Assembly: GCF_003073045.1 (NCBI RefSeq)
Contig: NC_037603.1
Coordinates: 19,164,192-19,228,191 of the forward strand
DNA: 64,000 nucleotides
Reading direction: 5' to 3'
Source: Pomacea canaliculata
Lineage: Eukaryota; Mollusca; Gastropoda; Architaenioglossa; Ampullariidae
Shown here: piece by piece, positions 47,965 to 60,600 of the stretch
Numbering within the stretch: position 1 is the first letter of the stretch
Layout: the number at the start of each line of letters is the position of its first letter
The notes under the pieces: generated by a model
Seen by the model: the letters and a program-made list of their open reading frames with translations, nothing else
The model's database searches: none
What the model was told of the DNA's origin: nothing
Position numbers and translations under genes: made by a program

Positions 47965-50900
47965 ATAAAAGAGTCGACGTGTGTATGTATGTATGATTGA
48001 AATGTGTGTGCAAGAGTGCCAATCCCGTGTATTTTTAAGAATATTATGTTTGACATCAAGGGTAAAATTTTTTTAAAGACTTTACAAGTCCTGAAAATGT
48101 TAGGAGAAATTCAATGTTGATTTTAACTTTCTACAGAAATCTATTATTTTATATGCATCGATTTTTTGCTTGTTGTTTGTTCCTTCCTTGAATAATTCTC
48201 TTCTTTTTGCAGATTCTTTTCTACAACGATTGCCGATAACTGTGATAAGTTTAGTATTACTTGGCTGTATTGCTTTTATGTTCCAGAGTGTGAGAGGATA
48301 ATAATTTTAAAGTATTTAGTAAAAGAAAAGTAAAGATGTAATTATTTTTCAGATTTAAGGGACATACATCCTTTCGCTATCGATAATCCAAGCGAAAAGG
48401 AATCTTCTGAAAACTCTTTAAGTACCATTTCACCCTCATTCACCAGCGGTATGAATACTTTATATTTCTTGTTTGTTTAGAAGTGAAAATGTTAGCTAAT
48501 CAACAAAGCGCATAGTCTACGTTGTAACTATCTGGACAAAGGAACACAATTATTTTTCAAAAAATCCATTCTATTTTTTGTCCATCCTATTATCTTTTTC
48601 ACTCTTTATCTTTCTCTCGTTCTTTCTCTTTAACTTTTTCTCTATTTACATGTCTGTTTCTCTGTGTATCTGTCTACAAATCTATAAACGTATGTTTATT
48701 TACATTGCATATAAATGTATACATGTCTTAATGCATGTGTCGAAGTGTTTTTGTTTGTCTTTCTAATTGACAGAATCTAGCTGGATTTATGAATGGTTAA
48801 GAACAATCGAGAGTCCACCTTGCAGCAGTAAGTTCGCCTACTGTCATGTATAAATAAATCTGTTGATGTTTATCTTAATATTGGGTAGACAATAAGGGTG
48901 TAAGAGTGGGTGTGCGGGAGAAAGATCACGCTCGTATGTAAAAGTCTGTCTGTGTGTTTGTAAGTGTGTATGTGTGTTTGTGTATGTCCTTGCAAATGTC
49001 CTAAATATGTATGTGCATGTAATGTATATGCATATATATATATATATAAATGGTAAAAAAATATGAAAAAAGCTACCACAAATAATAACAACATTTATAA
49101 AATGATTGTGTTGATTTGAACTCTCTAGAAAAAGCTTATGTCTTCGTGTATCTCACCTTCTTGTTTCCTTGCTCAATTTTAGTAAGGACAGGAGGACATA
49201 ACGGGGATGAAGAAACCTTCAACAGGGATAACATCAGTCAAAGGACTCCACGGGGCATAGGTAGGTCAACTTGCTGCAATCTTATTTACCTTTCATGTCA
49301 ATAGGGTAAGTAACACTCGCCCCACTTCGTGCCTAGGGTGACTTGTAAACAAGCCCGAGGACCCTTAGGCAAGACAAGAGGGGTGGTGCATGGGCCAGTG
49401 TAGGGGTGTTGTAGGTGGAGGACAGTACTAAGTGGTTACAGTAAGCCAAGCGCGACCACCCGACTGGCAGGGGAGACAATGACGTCTATGAAGAGAGTGA
49501 CACCTCGGGGGTCCCCACACCTGTCCGCCAGGTTGACGAAGAGTGGGGGTTAGTCACCTGTCCTCCACACCACTGCAGGCGGGGCGGAGCGTCAGTAGGG
49601 TCGTCGTTCTCTTGTCGATGTTGGCTTCTTGACTGGTTGGTGAGTGAGTGACCAATGGCAGCCCTCGGTGTATGTGACGTACGAATGTTCCATACAATAC
49701 ATACAATTAAAAGAAACTCTTAGTAATTTTTTAAAATTTGTTTCAGGAGTGTCCAATCTCACTATCGAAAACCAAAGTACGCGAAGTGGTATGTGTCTTG
49801 TTCTTTCTCGCCTGTTTAATAATTAAAGTATTTCATTAATACATAGAGCCAATGGTCTAGGTGAAGGGTTAGGGGGTCTCCGGAACAAACTTATCAAAAG
49901 TCTCCTTCTCTACCTACTTTGCCTGTCCTTTTGCTTATTTGTCTGCCTAATTATCTAGGCAAACTCCCAAACAAGACATTTCATTGTAAAATAGAAGGTC
50001 GCATAAATATTGTTTATAAGTTAACGATCATGATTTAGGTATGACTAGATAAGACTAGACAAAATATTAAAGAAAAATGCTTCAATCTTCTTTTTACGAA
50101 GTAAATAACTAAACAGCAAAAACTAGAGAAAAAAAAACCAAACAGTTTCTCAATGTGTATTTGTCAAAAGCTTAATTTAGTACTTGGAACATGTCTCATT
50201 AAATAGTAAAAGGGAAATGTATTAAATTGATACTGAGCTCAACCTAAACAAGCTAGTGTGAACAAAACGAATCTTGTGTGTCATAAAAAGTTAAATATTA
50301 ATTAAACAGCACCGGAAACCACAGTTTAGATGACTACAGACTTTTAAAGTTTTTAATTAACAGCAATTTCGCGGCACCCGTCATGTTTGACACACCATAG
50401 GATGTATAACAATGATATATCATGTTCCGGTGCTTTGCTCGTATACGTAGTAGGTAACTAAAAGAGTTACTCCTTTTTATATAAAATTGTCTTCCAGCTC
50501 AATCAGTATAATTTACAAATTTTGTGTTAACGAAGAACGAAACACGAGAGTAAAGAGGGACAAGATATAATAACAACCAAAGAACATCTTTTTCAGATGA
50601 AGGCGCTAAAGGGAGGAAGCTGAAGGGAAGCTTTGTCATGCTGCTTACCTTTATTGTTTTATGTGTTGTTCTTTCCGGTGTGGCCTTTGGCATTTTTGCC
50701 ATTTATAAATTTACACAAAAAGGTAAATAAAACTGGTTTTCCTTTTCTGATAAAAAAAAGCGGATGTGTGCGTGTCTGTGATCCCTATGTGAATTCACTT
50801 TTTTTTTTGTTCCATCCTTATCAAATCTGAAAAAATACATTTTTTTAAATTTAGGGAAGGGAGGTTTTAACTAGACTGGATTGCTTGATAATGTATCTGG

Positions 50901-51679
50901 CCTCTGCTCGTCTCTGTGTACAAGGTCAGCTGATGACAAAGCTCGTCTCCATATGTACCCAGCATGTGGTAATGGGTGTCGTTACCATGGATACAGTCGC
51001 AGTTTGTTCTGCTTGATTTCAACTCGCGGTTTCCATGACAATGTGTAGGTGGAGGAAGGTGGATGTATGTGTAGATGTTTGCATATATTTGTGTTCAAGT
51101 GGTCATATGTACAGACAGTCTCGTTGTACTTTCGTTGCAGAAAATATGCAGGGAGTCACAGATAAAGGTATTTTTGATGTTCTTTTTTAGAACCAGCATA
51201 AAATTAGTTCCACATTTTCTTAAGATATAGAGAAAAGGGTGGGTGGCTATTATACAACAGATGATCTGAATCTCTTAAGCCCATTTGGTCTTTTCTCATA
51301 TCGTTGTCTCATGTCTAATGATATGAGTTTATACTTATCCCTCATTGACTTTTCAGAAGTGTCAGATGGTGAACAAGTATTTTCAGGTAAGGAACATTGA
51401 TTACAAACTAATGTAATGTACAATGGGCAGACTTTATCATAAAAGAATTAAGTCCTCGACACTTATGATGTGATTTACCATTGCTTTCAATTTGAAATCA
51501 CGTGACAATAACTAACGAATACATCTTAAGAAACTAGTAAAAATTACCTTGCATAACAATGTAATGATGTTGTGTGCCGTAGTTTAGTATTCTGTCACTA
51601 CTGCTTTATTTTACATTTTTTTAAATTTCAAGACACTACTCTATAATACAATGATATTTCTACATTAAAGAAATGCATG

Positions 51680-51752
<73 letters not shown>

Positions 51753-52700
51753 TGCATTCCTCATTTATATTCACAGACTAGCATGCTATGTAAAGCATAC
51801 AAACAAAAGTTATATATCAGTAAAAAGAAATGTTAATAAATAAAGGGGTTATGGTTAGATATATGATTTTTTTGAAAACAAACTGAGTGTACAAGTTATG
51901 TAGGGAAGAACAGCTTTTCGAATATCTCACAAAGATATAAATAGATATACACATCGAGGACTACATGTACAAAGACACTCATATCCACATGTACATCCAC
52001 CTGATTCACTGAGCATTCTTTTGCTTCATCTTCATCACAAAATCTTACTTTCTGTTTAGGGTTACTCAGGGTCAACGAAACATTTACTTACGAGATGGCA
52101 AACTCAAGATCTCCAAAGTTTCACAGCTTCCAAGAGAGATTTTGCACTAATGTAAGAATATTAATAAAGGTGGATTGTCTTCCTGTGAAAATAGCTTTTC
52201 TGCTTGTAAAAGTAGCCTCTTTGCACCTGACACCTCTCTGTCTCTTAATACAGGCCTAGACTTTCTCTTATATAAGTAGTGATGGTGTGTTTTATAACTA
52301 GAACAAACTAAGCTTCAGGAATATTGGAATGTATGACATCCTCCTGAAGGAGATGATGTCCTGAATTCCACATAACAATTGTAACAAATAAACAATTCTT
52401 ATCCTTTTTCTTGGCAGATTGAGTCTGTTGTGACACGCAATGGCAGCTCGGGACGCTGCAAAGTAAACAGTTTGAGGTAAACATTGTGAGTATAAGTGTT
52501 TGTGTAGGAGCTGGTAAATGTGAGGATGAATAAACTAACTGTACAGAGAACTCGTCAGTAAGGTGTACACGTTATTTAAGAAATAGTGTCCAGACAGATA
52601 GACAAACAAAAAGAAGAAGGAGATAAAATTGCTAAAACGCAACGTACTAGCAATAATATATACCAGCTGGTTGGCTTGGAAATATTTCTGTTGTTGTTGC

Positions 52701-52752
<52 letters not shown>

Positions 52753-53414
52753 AAAACCTCATACTTTGCCTTCCTGAAGCAACGGCTCCATTATCGTCAA
52801 CTTCACTTTGGTGATAACACACCCGATGTCTGTCAATGAAACGCGGGACCTGCTTCTCTGTCTGTTTAACGGCACTCAAGTGGGAACCATGAGAGTCGAT
52901 TCTCAGGCAACACAATTTACATTCAATCCTGATGGAAATGGTGAGTTGAGATTATTCATGTCTCATTGACGTCGTTCCTCAATATTTTTACAAACAAGAT
53001 TCAAGATTCTTTATTCTGTGGCCCTCTAAGGGATGTTGAGATGTTCACAGACATTCCTATCTTTATAAATAGATTGTTTTTGCAGAGACAATCGTCAGTA
53101 AAGAGCGGAAGTCGTCCAGCTGCTCATCTGATTCACTGCCCATCTCGCCCATGAGCTACACATACCCAGACTACTGTGGAGACTACCAGGTGTGCAACCA
53201 GGGCAACTCAGTCCTACAGACATGTCCTGAGGGAGAGGAGTTTACTTACCTCTCTCTACATGACAGAGTAATTTGTGCTTTGCCTTCCAGTAACACTTAC
53301 TGCGGGATGAAGAGAGTACCAATGATGAACACCGCTCACCAGTGCCAGTGGGTCGCGTTTTCTCTGTGTTCAGGTATTTTGATTGCTTTGACATTTCCAG
53401 GTCTCGGTGTCTGA
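47739..53414 (+). CDS. Gene G: type II membrane protein with SEA and chitin-binding module
   Basis: Coding exons: 47739-47804, 48353-48448, 48774-48827, 49183-49260, 49747-49788, 50597-50722, 51141-51167, 51357-51386, 52060-52151, 52418-52476, 52780-52940 and 53086-53414. The start codon was not found and must lie upstream of 47739. The first eight exons are all phase 1-1 and 27-126 bases long; they give a polar cytoplasmic tail and then the TM (LLTFIVLCVVLSGVAFGIFAIY, in 50597-50722). The SEA domain runs from RVNETFTYE to NGTQVGTM and carries NGSIIVNF, the GSxxV self-cleavage-type site. The chitin-binding-like module is YPDYCGDYQVCNQ to NTYCG. The protein then ends after a short hydrophobic tail (WVAFSLCSGILIALTFPG) with no mucin linker or second module, unlike F. 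Exon lengths 92 and 59 in the SEA region equal those of F. The acceptor at 52777-52779 is AAG next to a long TTG repeat. Confidence 0.75.
49310..49625. mobile_element. GC-rich inserted repeat in an intron of G
   Basis: A 300-base GC-rich stretch interrupts an AT-rich intron. It is absent from the matching intron of gene H (after 62059). It holds short inverted matches (GGTGGAGGACAG and CTGTCCTCCACACC). It is probably a SINE or MITE; no clean ends or target duplication were found. Confidence 0.4.
51682..51750. repeat. (CA)n microsatellite
   Basis: A perfect run of more than 30 CA units in an intron of gene G. It is pure enough to be highly variable between individuals. Confidence 0.98.
52689..52752. 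repeat. (TTG)n microsatellite beside a splice acceptor
   Basis: About 20 TTG units with one CTG interruption end only 27 bases before the exon at 52780 of gene G. The T/G run takes the place of the usual polypyrimidine tract, and the acceptor dinucleotide is preceded by A, so splicing of this SEA-domain exon may be sensitive to repeat length (inference). Confidence 0.95.
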
Positions 53415-55924
53415 TGGATTGGTGTGATGGAGTGACTAACGCAGTCCTTGTCTCTTTTTCGAGCGGCGGATTGTTTATTTTTGAGAGACCAAAGTAATAA
53501 AAACAAAACATTTTGGGCAATAGCGACTGAGGTGGAAAGTATTGTAGCTGCGATTCTCTGTGACATGCTACAACTGGACAATATGGACATTAAATTTGCA
53601 CATCGAATGACCAAAGGACATCGTCAGGAACACCAAGTCAGTCTACAGCCAAGAAGCGCCTTATTGTCGGTTGATCATCAGTAAAAACAGTTGAAAAACA
53701 TGCTTCAATCAGACCCAAACTGAAAGGTTCGCCCTGTGTGATTACAGATCATACTTAAGGCGCATTTTGCTGTGTTTAACTACTGGTGGGTCCATCCTAG
53801 TGTGGTAGAAGCAAGGTCTAACACAGGAAATTTGGATTACGAAAGTCTCTGATCTTCGTCAGCTGCTTCTTGAGGACATTGCCACAGAATACATCAACTT
53901 ATGACATAGGACTTAAAGCCATACTCGCTATCATTCATTCCGAAGATCCTTTAGCCAAGGGCAACAACCCATGCTTCTTAAAACAGTCAAGGGTAATAAC
54001 CCATGTCCATGACATCCATAGAATGAGAATATTGAACAGATCACTCTTTAGTTACATTAACACTAACAACAGTTCAGACAACATAAACTCTTTTCGAAAT
54101 TTAATAATTCTTTGTTAAAAGGAAAGAAATGTATTATTTATAAAGTTGATATCAGAGCTAAGAAGACAGTATGCCCTTCCTGTGTACAGTCCTGAGAAAA
54201 TTGGAGTAATAACTCCAAAAGAAATTATATTTATTATTTCTGACAAACTTTTCTTTCACAACCTGCTAATGGAGATAAGGGGCAAAACTATCTCAAATAC
54301 ATCATTTGTGAAGAAAGGAATGACAAGAGAGGAACGGTTGTTAAATAATATAGCGAGATTGGAAAATAATATCCAGGAGTTTGATGTAATAAGAGGGTTG
54401 CAATAATTAAGAAATAAAATAAAGTGTAGAGTTCAAGAAAGAAATGTGCCACGGTTTCGTCTACGACGATGGACAGACATTACTAGACAACAAGGAAGAT
54501 ACTCGAGCATGAAGAATGAATCCTCACTGGCTGTTCTTGTGAGGCTTGTTAAACTTTAAATGTTACACCACCTGTTAGGATCTCAAATGACGAGGTCGCG
54601 ACCTCAGATTGTGCTTACTAAGGCCTTCTATCCAGTGTATAATCTCTCCGAGCTCTCCCGTGGATAGACAGTATTTCTTATCTATGTCACCTTTAATAAA
54701 CAATTCCTGTGAGGAGAATTCCCCTACTTAACACACACACACACAAACACACACAAGGATGGGATTGCGTTGTAAAGTCGAAAGATTGAAGCCGGAACTT
54801 CTCGTGAACGATTTTTAAAATAGTTTCACACGGGCCAGGGAAGGTATGATTACCTACAGGGTAGTAATTAGAGACATGTGACCGCTAGTTGTCAGCACCA
54901 CGTACACTCCTACCTTCCTCGTACGTGTGTGTGAAACCATTCTCTGACTACGGTCGGAACTAGTCAGCAATAGAAAAAAGTGAAAAAAACTAAGAAAAGT
55001 GATCAAATAGCCGTGAATATATTTAATAACAAAATGTAGTTGTTTGTCTTCTTTGTAAACAAATAGAGCATGAACAGGTTGGTGGCTGGATGAAAGACAG
55101 ATATCAAATTTGCTGGAGGATGTCCTGGCTGGAGGAGACTAAACTCTGTCGTGTTTGTATTTTATCTGATGTCTTCCTCGTGTTGGACTTGTGATTGTGT
55201 GTGTTTGTTGACAGGCCTGCCATTGTGAGCTTGGAATGTGTTGCCTCCTTCTGTTAATTCCCGACCTGCAGACTTCACGATTTGTGTGGGTTCATGTCGT
55301 CTTGACCTTCTGTGAACTTTCGCGTGTGTTGGACTTATTCGTCGTTCCAGTCAGACTTGTGCTGTTTGTTGTATGTGTTGTATTTGTTGGGGAGTGTATT
55401 GCGGCTTGTGTGTTGTTTTGATATTTAGACTGTGGGTTGTTGTTCGTACAGTCCTTGGATGTGGAGGGCAAGTTCCACAGAACACCGACATTTTGTCATC
55501 GCCTAATTTTGTAGGTTTGATTACCATTCCGAACAATCTACCAATACTCTTAAACCAGATTATGGTTCTGGACAAGAGCTTTTATAAAATATTGTACAGC
55601 ACGCGAAGAAAGAAATATTGCTATAACTGTAACATTTAGATAAATGTCCATCAATGTCTGTTTTCCTGTTTTGCTTCCTATATAACCATACCTTCCTTTA
55701 TTTATCATGTCCCCATTGCTCTGACCAACTTTATTTGTCAGATAGCCTTGATGATTAAACATACGATTCAAATAAACAAAATACTGCGGCAAGTTTTCGT
55801 ACAATTTCGTCGATGGGTTGGCTGGCTGGCTGGTTGGTTGGTTGGTTTGGCAGGAAAGTGCTTCCACCTAGAGGTGATTTCACAATAAGAGGGTAGAGAG
55901 AGGGGATACAGACGGAGCACCCGA
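53415..55924. other. 3' flank of G, decayed repeats
   Basis: No gene is called. Frames at 53448-53684 and 54146-54560 hold charged strings that faintly recall LINE ORF1 or other retroelement debris (for example MDIKFAHRM and MTREERLLNNI), too weak to assign. A small CA run lies at 54730-54760. Sequence near 55800-55860 carries GGCTGGCTGG repeats. Confidence 0.35.
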
Positions 55925-56080
55925 AGAAAACCTCCGTCGGCCAGCTATGTGAACAAGTGTAACACAAGTGAACACAAGTGTAACACAGGTGTAACACAAG
56001 TGAACCAAGAAGAGATCTGAACCCAGAGCCTCTCTCACAAACGAGTATTTTAACTACTGTGATGTTAAGCAAAAACAGTT
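55925..56080 (-). mobile_element. tRNA-headed SINE piece at the duplication edge
   Basis: On the minus strand it has CACAGTAGTTAAAATACTCG and CTGGGTTCAGATC, matching the reverse piece at 45810-45905. A short GTGTAACACAAGTGAACACA-type tandem run lies at 55950-56005. It marks where the second copy of the 10-kb unit begins. Confidence 0.5.
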
Positions 56081-56359
56081 TTAGCGAAGGACACTTGGTA
56101 GTAAAAACAGTATTAACAGTACATTTTGTAGTCTCACAATAATCATCAAATTTTTAAATAATCCCACCCCTAAAACATAGCATAAACTCCACAATACATT
56201 GTCATGACCAAGATTAGAGTTTTTCTTTTCAGCATAACAAATCGACTTTAGGAGGAGACGCAGTGAAGGACCTCACAGCTTAAAAATTTTAAATATCCTA
56301 GAAGCACCCATGAATAGAATCGTGAACATCAGAAGTGAGACGCGGTGACTGTCCTTAAA

Positions 56360-56571
56360 ATGGAACAAGTTCACCCCCGATGTGTAGGTGTGACGGCATT
56401 TCTTTCTTGAATATCACCCAGTCAGGAGTTTTTTTTTTTTTTTTGTTTTAATGTTCGAGGACCTGCGCGACACCCCGAGTCAGTTTACGGAGTACCCGGC
56501 GATGTAGTTGTTCCTACCACTACCCCGGTGTCGGAACCTTTGAGAAATTGTACGTTTGTTGTCGTTAGGAG
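56360..56571 (+). promoter_or_regulatory. Promoter and noncoding first exon, gene H
   Basis: Counterpart of 46180-46452: GGAACAAGTTCACC, TTGAATATCACC, TTCGAGGACC and TTGTACGTTTGTTGTCG occur in the same order, followed by a donor after 56571 (GGAG/GTAAGT). An 18-base T run lies at 56430-56447. It probably keeps the same regulation as G. Confidence 0.5.
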
Positions 56572-57416
56572 GTAAGTATAATTTTGTTTGCAATCAGAGA
56601 TTTCCGGGTGTTTTGGGTATGTTTTTGTATTTATAGGTTTCTTGGATGTTCATTAGTGGTATGTCATGCCTATACTGTCAAGAATACAGTAATTTTTATT
56701 CCTGTTGTGTGTGTCTAGTTCTGGGCTTTCGTTGCCGTTGCCGAAACCACTATATTCTCCGTTTCAATTACATTCCTTAATTCGTCTATATAATGCCCGG
56801 TATCGAATAGTCGATTTTATAATAATAGATAAAAAAATTAAAAATATATTTGTATTTTGTAGTGCATGCCTGTCTATATTTGTAGAAGGTATTCTTGTAA
56901 ACCTCAATGTATAAACATTTACTAATATCCTGGAATGATGTGGGTTTTGTAATAGTACAATATTTTAATCCGTGTACTTGTATTCAATATTTTACTTTAA
57001 AAATAAAAACTTTATTTCTGACAATCTGGTGTTGCCACATAACTTACTGCCTCGTCTTCCTGGTGTTATTTTTAGAAGACTCGCATGGTTACTCAAGTGG
57101 AACCAGCCTCTCATGTTGATGTCTATCGCTATTGTAAATCATCTAGCTGTCTTGGTTTATTGTTGACTAAACAATAGGGGTGTAAGAGTGGGGTGTGCAA
57201 GGTAGAGACTGTGCGTGTGTGTGTGCGTGTGCGTGTGTGATAGAGAGATAGTCTTAATGTTGACTGGTTACAGTATCCTTCATACCTTCATCCCATTGCT
57301 TTACTTTCTGTGCCTGAACGTATCTCACCGTTCACTATCTATTCACTTATCATTAGTGGTCTGCACAGCGAGAGCAATCTGTCTTGGTCGTGGTGCGCGC
57401 ATTACAAGTTTCCATC

Positions 57417-57417
57417 A

Positions 57418-57463
<46 letters not shown>
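57417..57463. repeat. (ATT)n microsatellite
   Basis: About 15 ATT units in the 5' intron of gene H, with no counterpart at the matching place in G. Confidence 0.97.
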
Positions 57464-57622
57464 TAGGAATGGTATGTTAGAACAGAAAAAGGGTAAAATA
57501 TGTTAAAGAAGTTACAAGTCATGAAAATGTTAAAAGAATTTCAGTGTTGCTTTTAACCTTTTAGAGAAAATGTGTGGCTTCGTGCACATCAACTTCTTGC
57601 CTTCTTGGTATTCTTTTGGCAG

Positions 57623-60600
57623 GAGTACAAAAGCCAGCTCAACAAATGTCTACCAGTCAAAGGCCCAGACAAAGGCCTCCAACCCCACCTTGTAAGTCGA
57701 CAGTCTGTAATTTTATATTCCTTTCTGAAATTTGAATATTATAATCATCTAAATAAAAATGTACTCTTTATGCGCATTAATTTCTTGCTTTCCAGATATG
57801 TTTCCAGAAAAGGCAGGAGATAATCCAGATCAGCCAGCCTCCAAAAGACATAAGACCAGACAAAGGTCACCAACCCCACCTGGCAAAGGTAAGTGTTTAT
57901 GAAAATCATAAAATAGATAAATGTGAAATTCTTTGGCTTGCTTCATTGTAATCCATTAATGTCCATAAGACAAAGACCTCCAACCCCACTTTCCAACAGT
58001 AGGTCGACTTACTGTAAGAGTATTGTAATATTACTTGTCTTTCTCTAATTAAAATATTAACAGCACCTAAATAAAATAGTCTTTTACCCGCAGTTTATTC
58101 AATTTTTTTAATTCTTGAATGCCTTTCAGAAGAAGCAGCATTGCCCCAGGTGAATCACCAAATCTCTCCCAAACGCAGACAAAGGTCTCCAAGCCCACCT
58201 TCCAGCAGTAGGTCCACTTGTTGTCTTGTACACAGGTGGTTATAAATACTGTCCAGGTAGTGATAAACAAGTGACTGCACGATGAAAAGACGCGTATGTG
58301 TACACAAATCTTGACACGAAAGATCAAGAACATATGCAATAATAATAATAAAAAAAAATAAAAACCATTCAGAAAATTTCTTGACAAGGTAGCGGGCTCA
58401 GTGCGCTTCACAAATCGACATTAAGTGTGTGAAGTTAGTATTATGATAGTTTTGCGGAGGGAAAGAAGAATGGATGTCCAGAGACTGATGTTGATTGCAC
58501 GTGTGTGTGTGCGTGCCGTTGTGCATGTGCACGTGTGTGCGCGAGCGTGTCCGATCGTCATTATTATATTCTTCTTTTATTATATTCATCTCTTATGCGA
58601 TGTTTGCCGATTATTTAGATAATTTGGTATTGCAGTTGTCCAGATGTTTCAAAGTGTAAGAGATAATCATATTGAAGCAGTTACTAAAAGAAAAGTAATG
58701 ACTTACTTTATTTCTCATTTATCAGGAAAAGAGCTTTTCAGCATCGATAACCCAAGTGATAGGGATTCTATAAGCACCATTTCAAGCTCACTCAAGCGCG
58801 GTATGATTACTTGATATTTCCCTTTTACTTAGAAATCAAAATGTTAGCTAATCCACAAAACACATTGTCTACACTGTCTACTATCTGGACAAGGGAACAA
58901 ACTTATTAAAACATCCATTCTGTTTTCTGTCTGACCTATCCTGCTTTTCTCTCTTTCTTTCTTTTTCTTCAATTTTTTCATGTCTCTCTCTCTCTCTGTC
59001 TGTCTCTCTGTTTATAAAAATATGGTTAATTATGCATTGATTAAAATGTGTATCTGTCTAATTGCCTGTCTCTTCTGTCTTTATACTTGACAGAACTTAG
59101 CTGGCTTTTTAAATCCTTAAGAAGAAAGAGACCATCTCGGAACAGTAGGTCCACTTACTGTCTTGTATACAACTGTTTATGTTTATGCTTATATTCAATT
59201 CAATTCAATTCAATTCAATTCAATTTAACTTTATTATCTCACTAGGAGAAATTAAAAGACGTGGTAAAACAACTGGCTGATAATAAAACTTATAATAAAA
59301 ACTTAATAACAACTTAATTCCACTCAAACTATCATCTCACACAAACACCTACAGTCCATGTAAATACCCGACTAAATAAGAAACAACACTAAAACTATAT
59401 TCCCAAAACCACACACCCACACCCTCACACTCACAAATCCTTCCAACACTTATTCAGTAATACAACAGACTGGTGTATAAAACTATTCCGAGAACGGGCA
59501 GTGGAAGCTCTGGGTACAATAAAACGTCTCTTGGACGGAAGAAGGTTATAATATTGAGCTAAAACATGTGTACTATCTTTCGCAATCGCTCTCGCTTTCC
59601 GTACTACTCGCCTCGCATACAACTCACTCAGACACTCCTGCTTCTCCCCAATCACCTTCCCACTCACACTCACAACTCTATCTAACACATTCCTATTACT
59701 AGCTCTCAATCCTCCATACCAACATAAAAATCCAAATGTCAGCACAGACTCAAGAAAACATCTATAAAAAGCACTTAAAACCTTTTTGTTGACATCCAGG
59801 GAACGGAGTTTTTGTAAACAGTACAATCTAGATTGACATTTCTTATGAATAACCTCAGTATTGGTGTTAAAAGTGAGTTTGTCGTCAATCACAGTTCCTA
59901 AATATTTGTACTGATCAACACGTTCAACCTTGGCACCATCAATATAGAGGTCAGGGATAAAAGTGTTCTTGCGTCTGAAATCAATCACCAGCTCTTTTGT
60001 TTTCTTTACATTTAGATCAAGATAGTTTTCTTTGCACCAGTTATGAAATTTATCTACTGCATCAACATAGGCAGAGTGTGAGTTTGAGAGGTCTAGGAGA
60101 GCAGTATCATCAGAGTATTTAATCAAGAGAGACGAATCAGTGCCACGACAGTCATTGGTATAGAGGGTGAAGATTACAGGCGAGAGACATGTACCCTGAG
60201 GGCTCCCAACAGATGTATTTCTGGAAGAGGAGAGTGCATGCTGGAAACAGACTGTCTGGGAACGTTTTACCAGAAAGTTAACAATCCATAGGATGAGTTT
60301 GGGGCTGACATCAAGTTGAAGAAGTTTCAGAGCTAACAGATGAGGCTGTATAGTATTAAATGCAGAAGAAAATCAATAAAAAGAATATGTACATAGGAGC
60401 CAGACCTGTCTAAGTGAGAGTATGCATTGTGCAGAAGAGTGAGTGTGGCATCGTCAGTGGATCTGTGCTGTTTGTATGCAAATTGAAAGGGATCGAGGTG
60501 TTGTTGTGTCTGTGAGAGAAGTGTGCGAAGGATGATGCGTTCGAAGCATTTCATAACAATAGAGGTCAATGCCACGGGCCTGTAATCATTTAGTTCAATC

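Noticed and set aside
53448-54560. LINE ORF1-like fragments after gene G
   Set aside because: Strings such as IKFAHRM recall ORF1 proteins, but the match is short, split over frames and without a recognisable partner, so no element was called.
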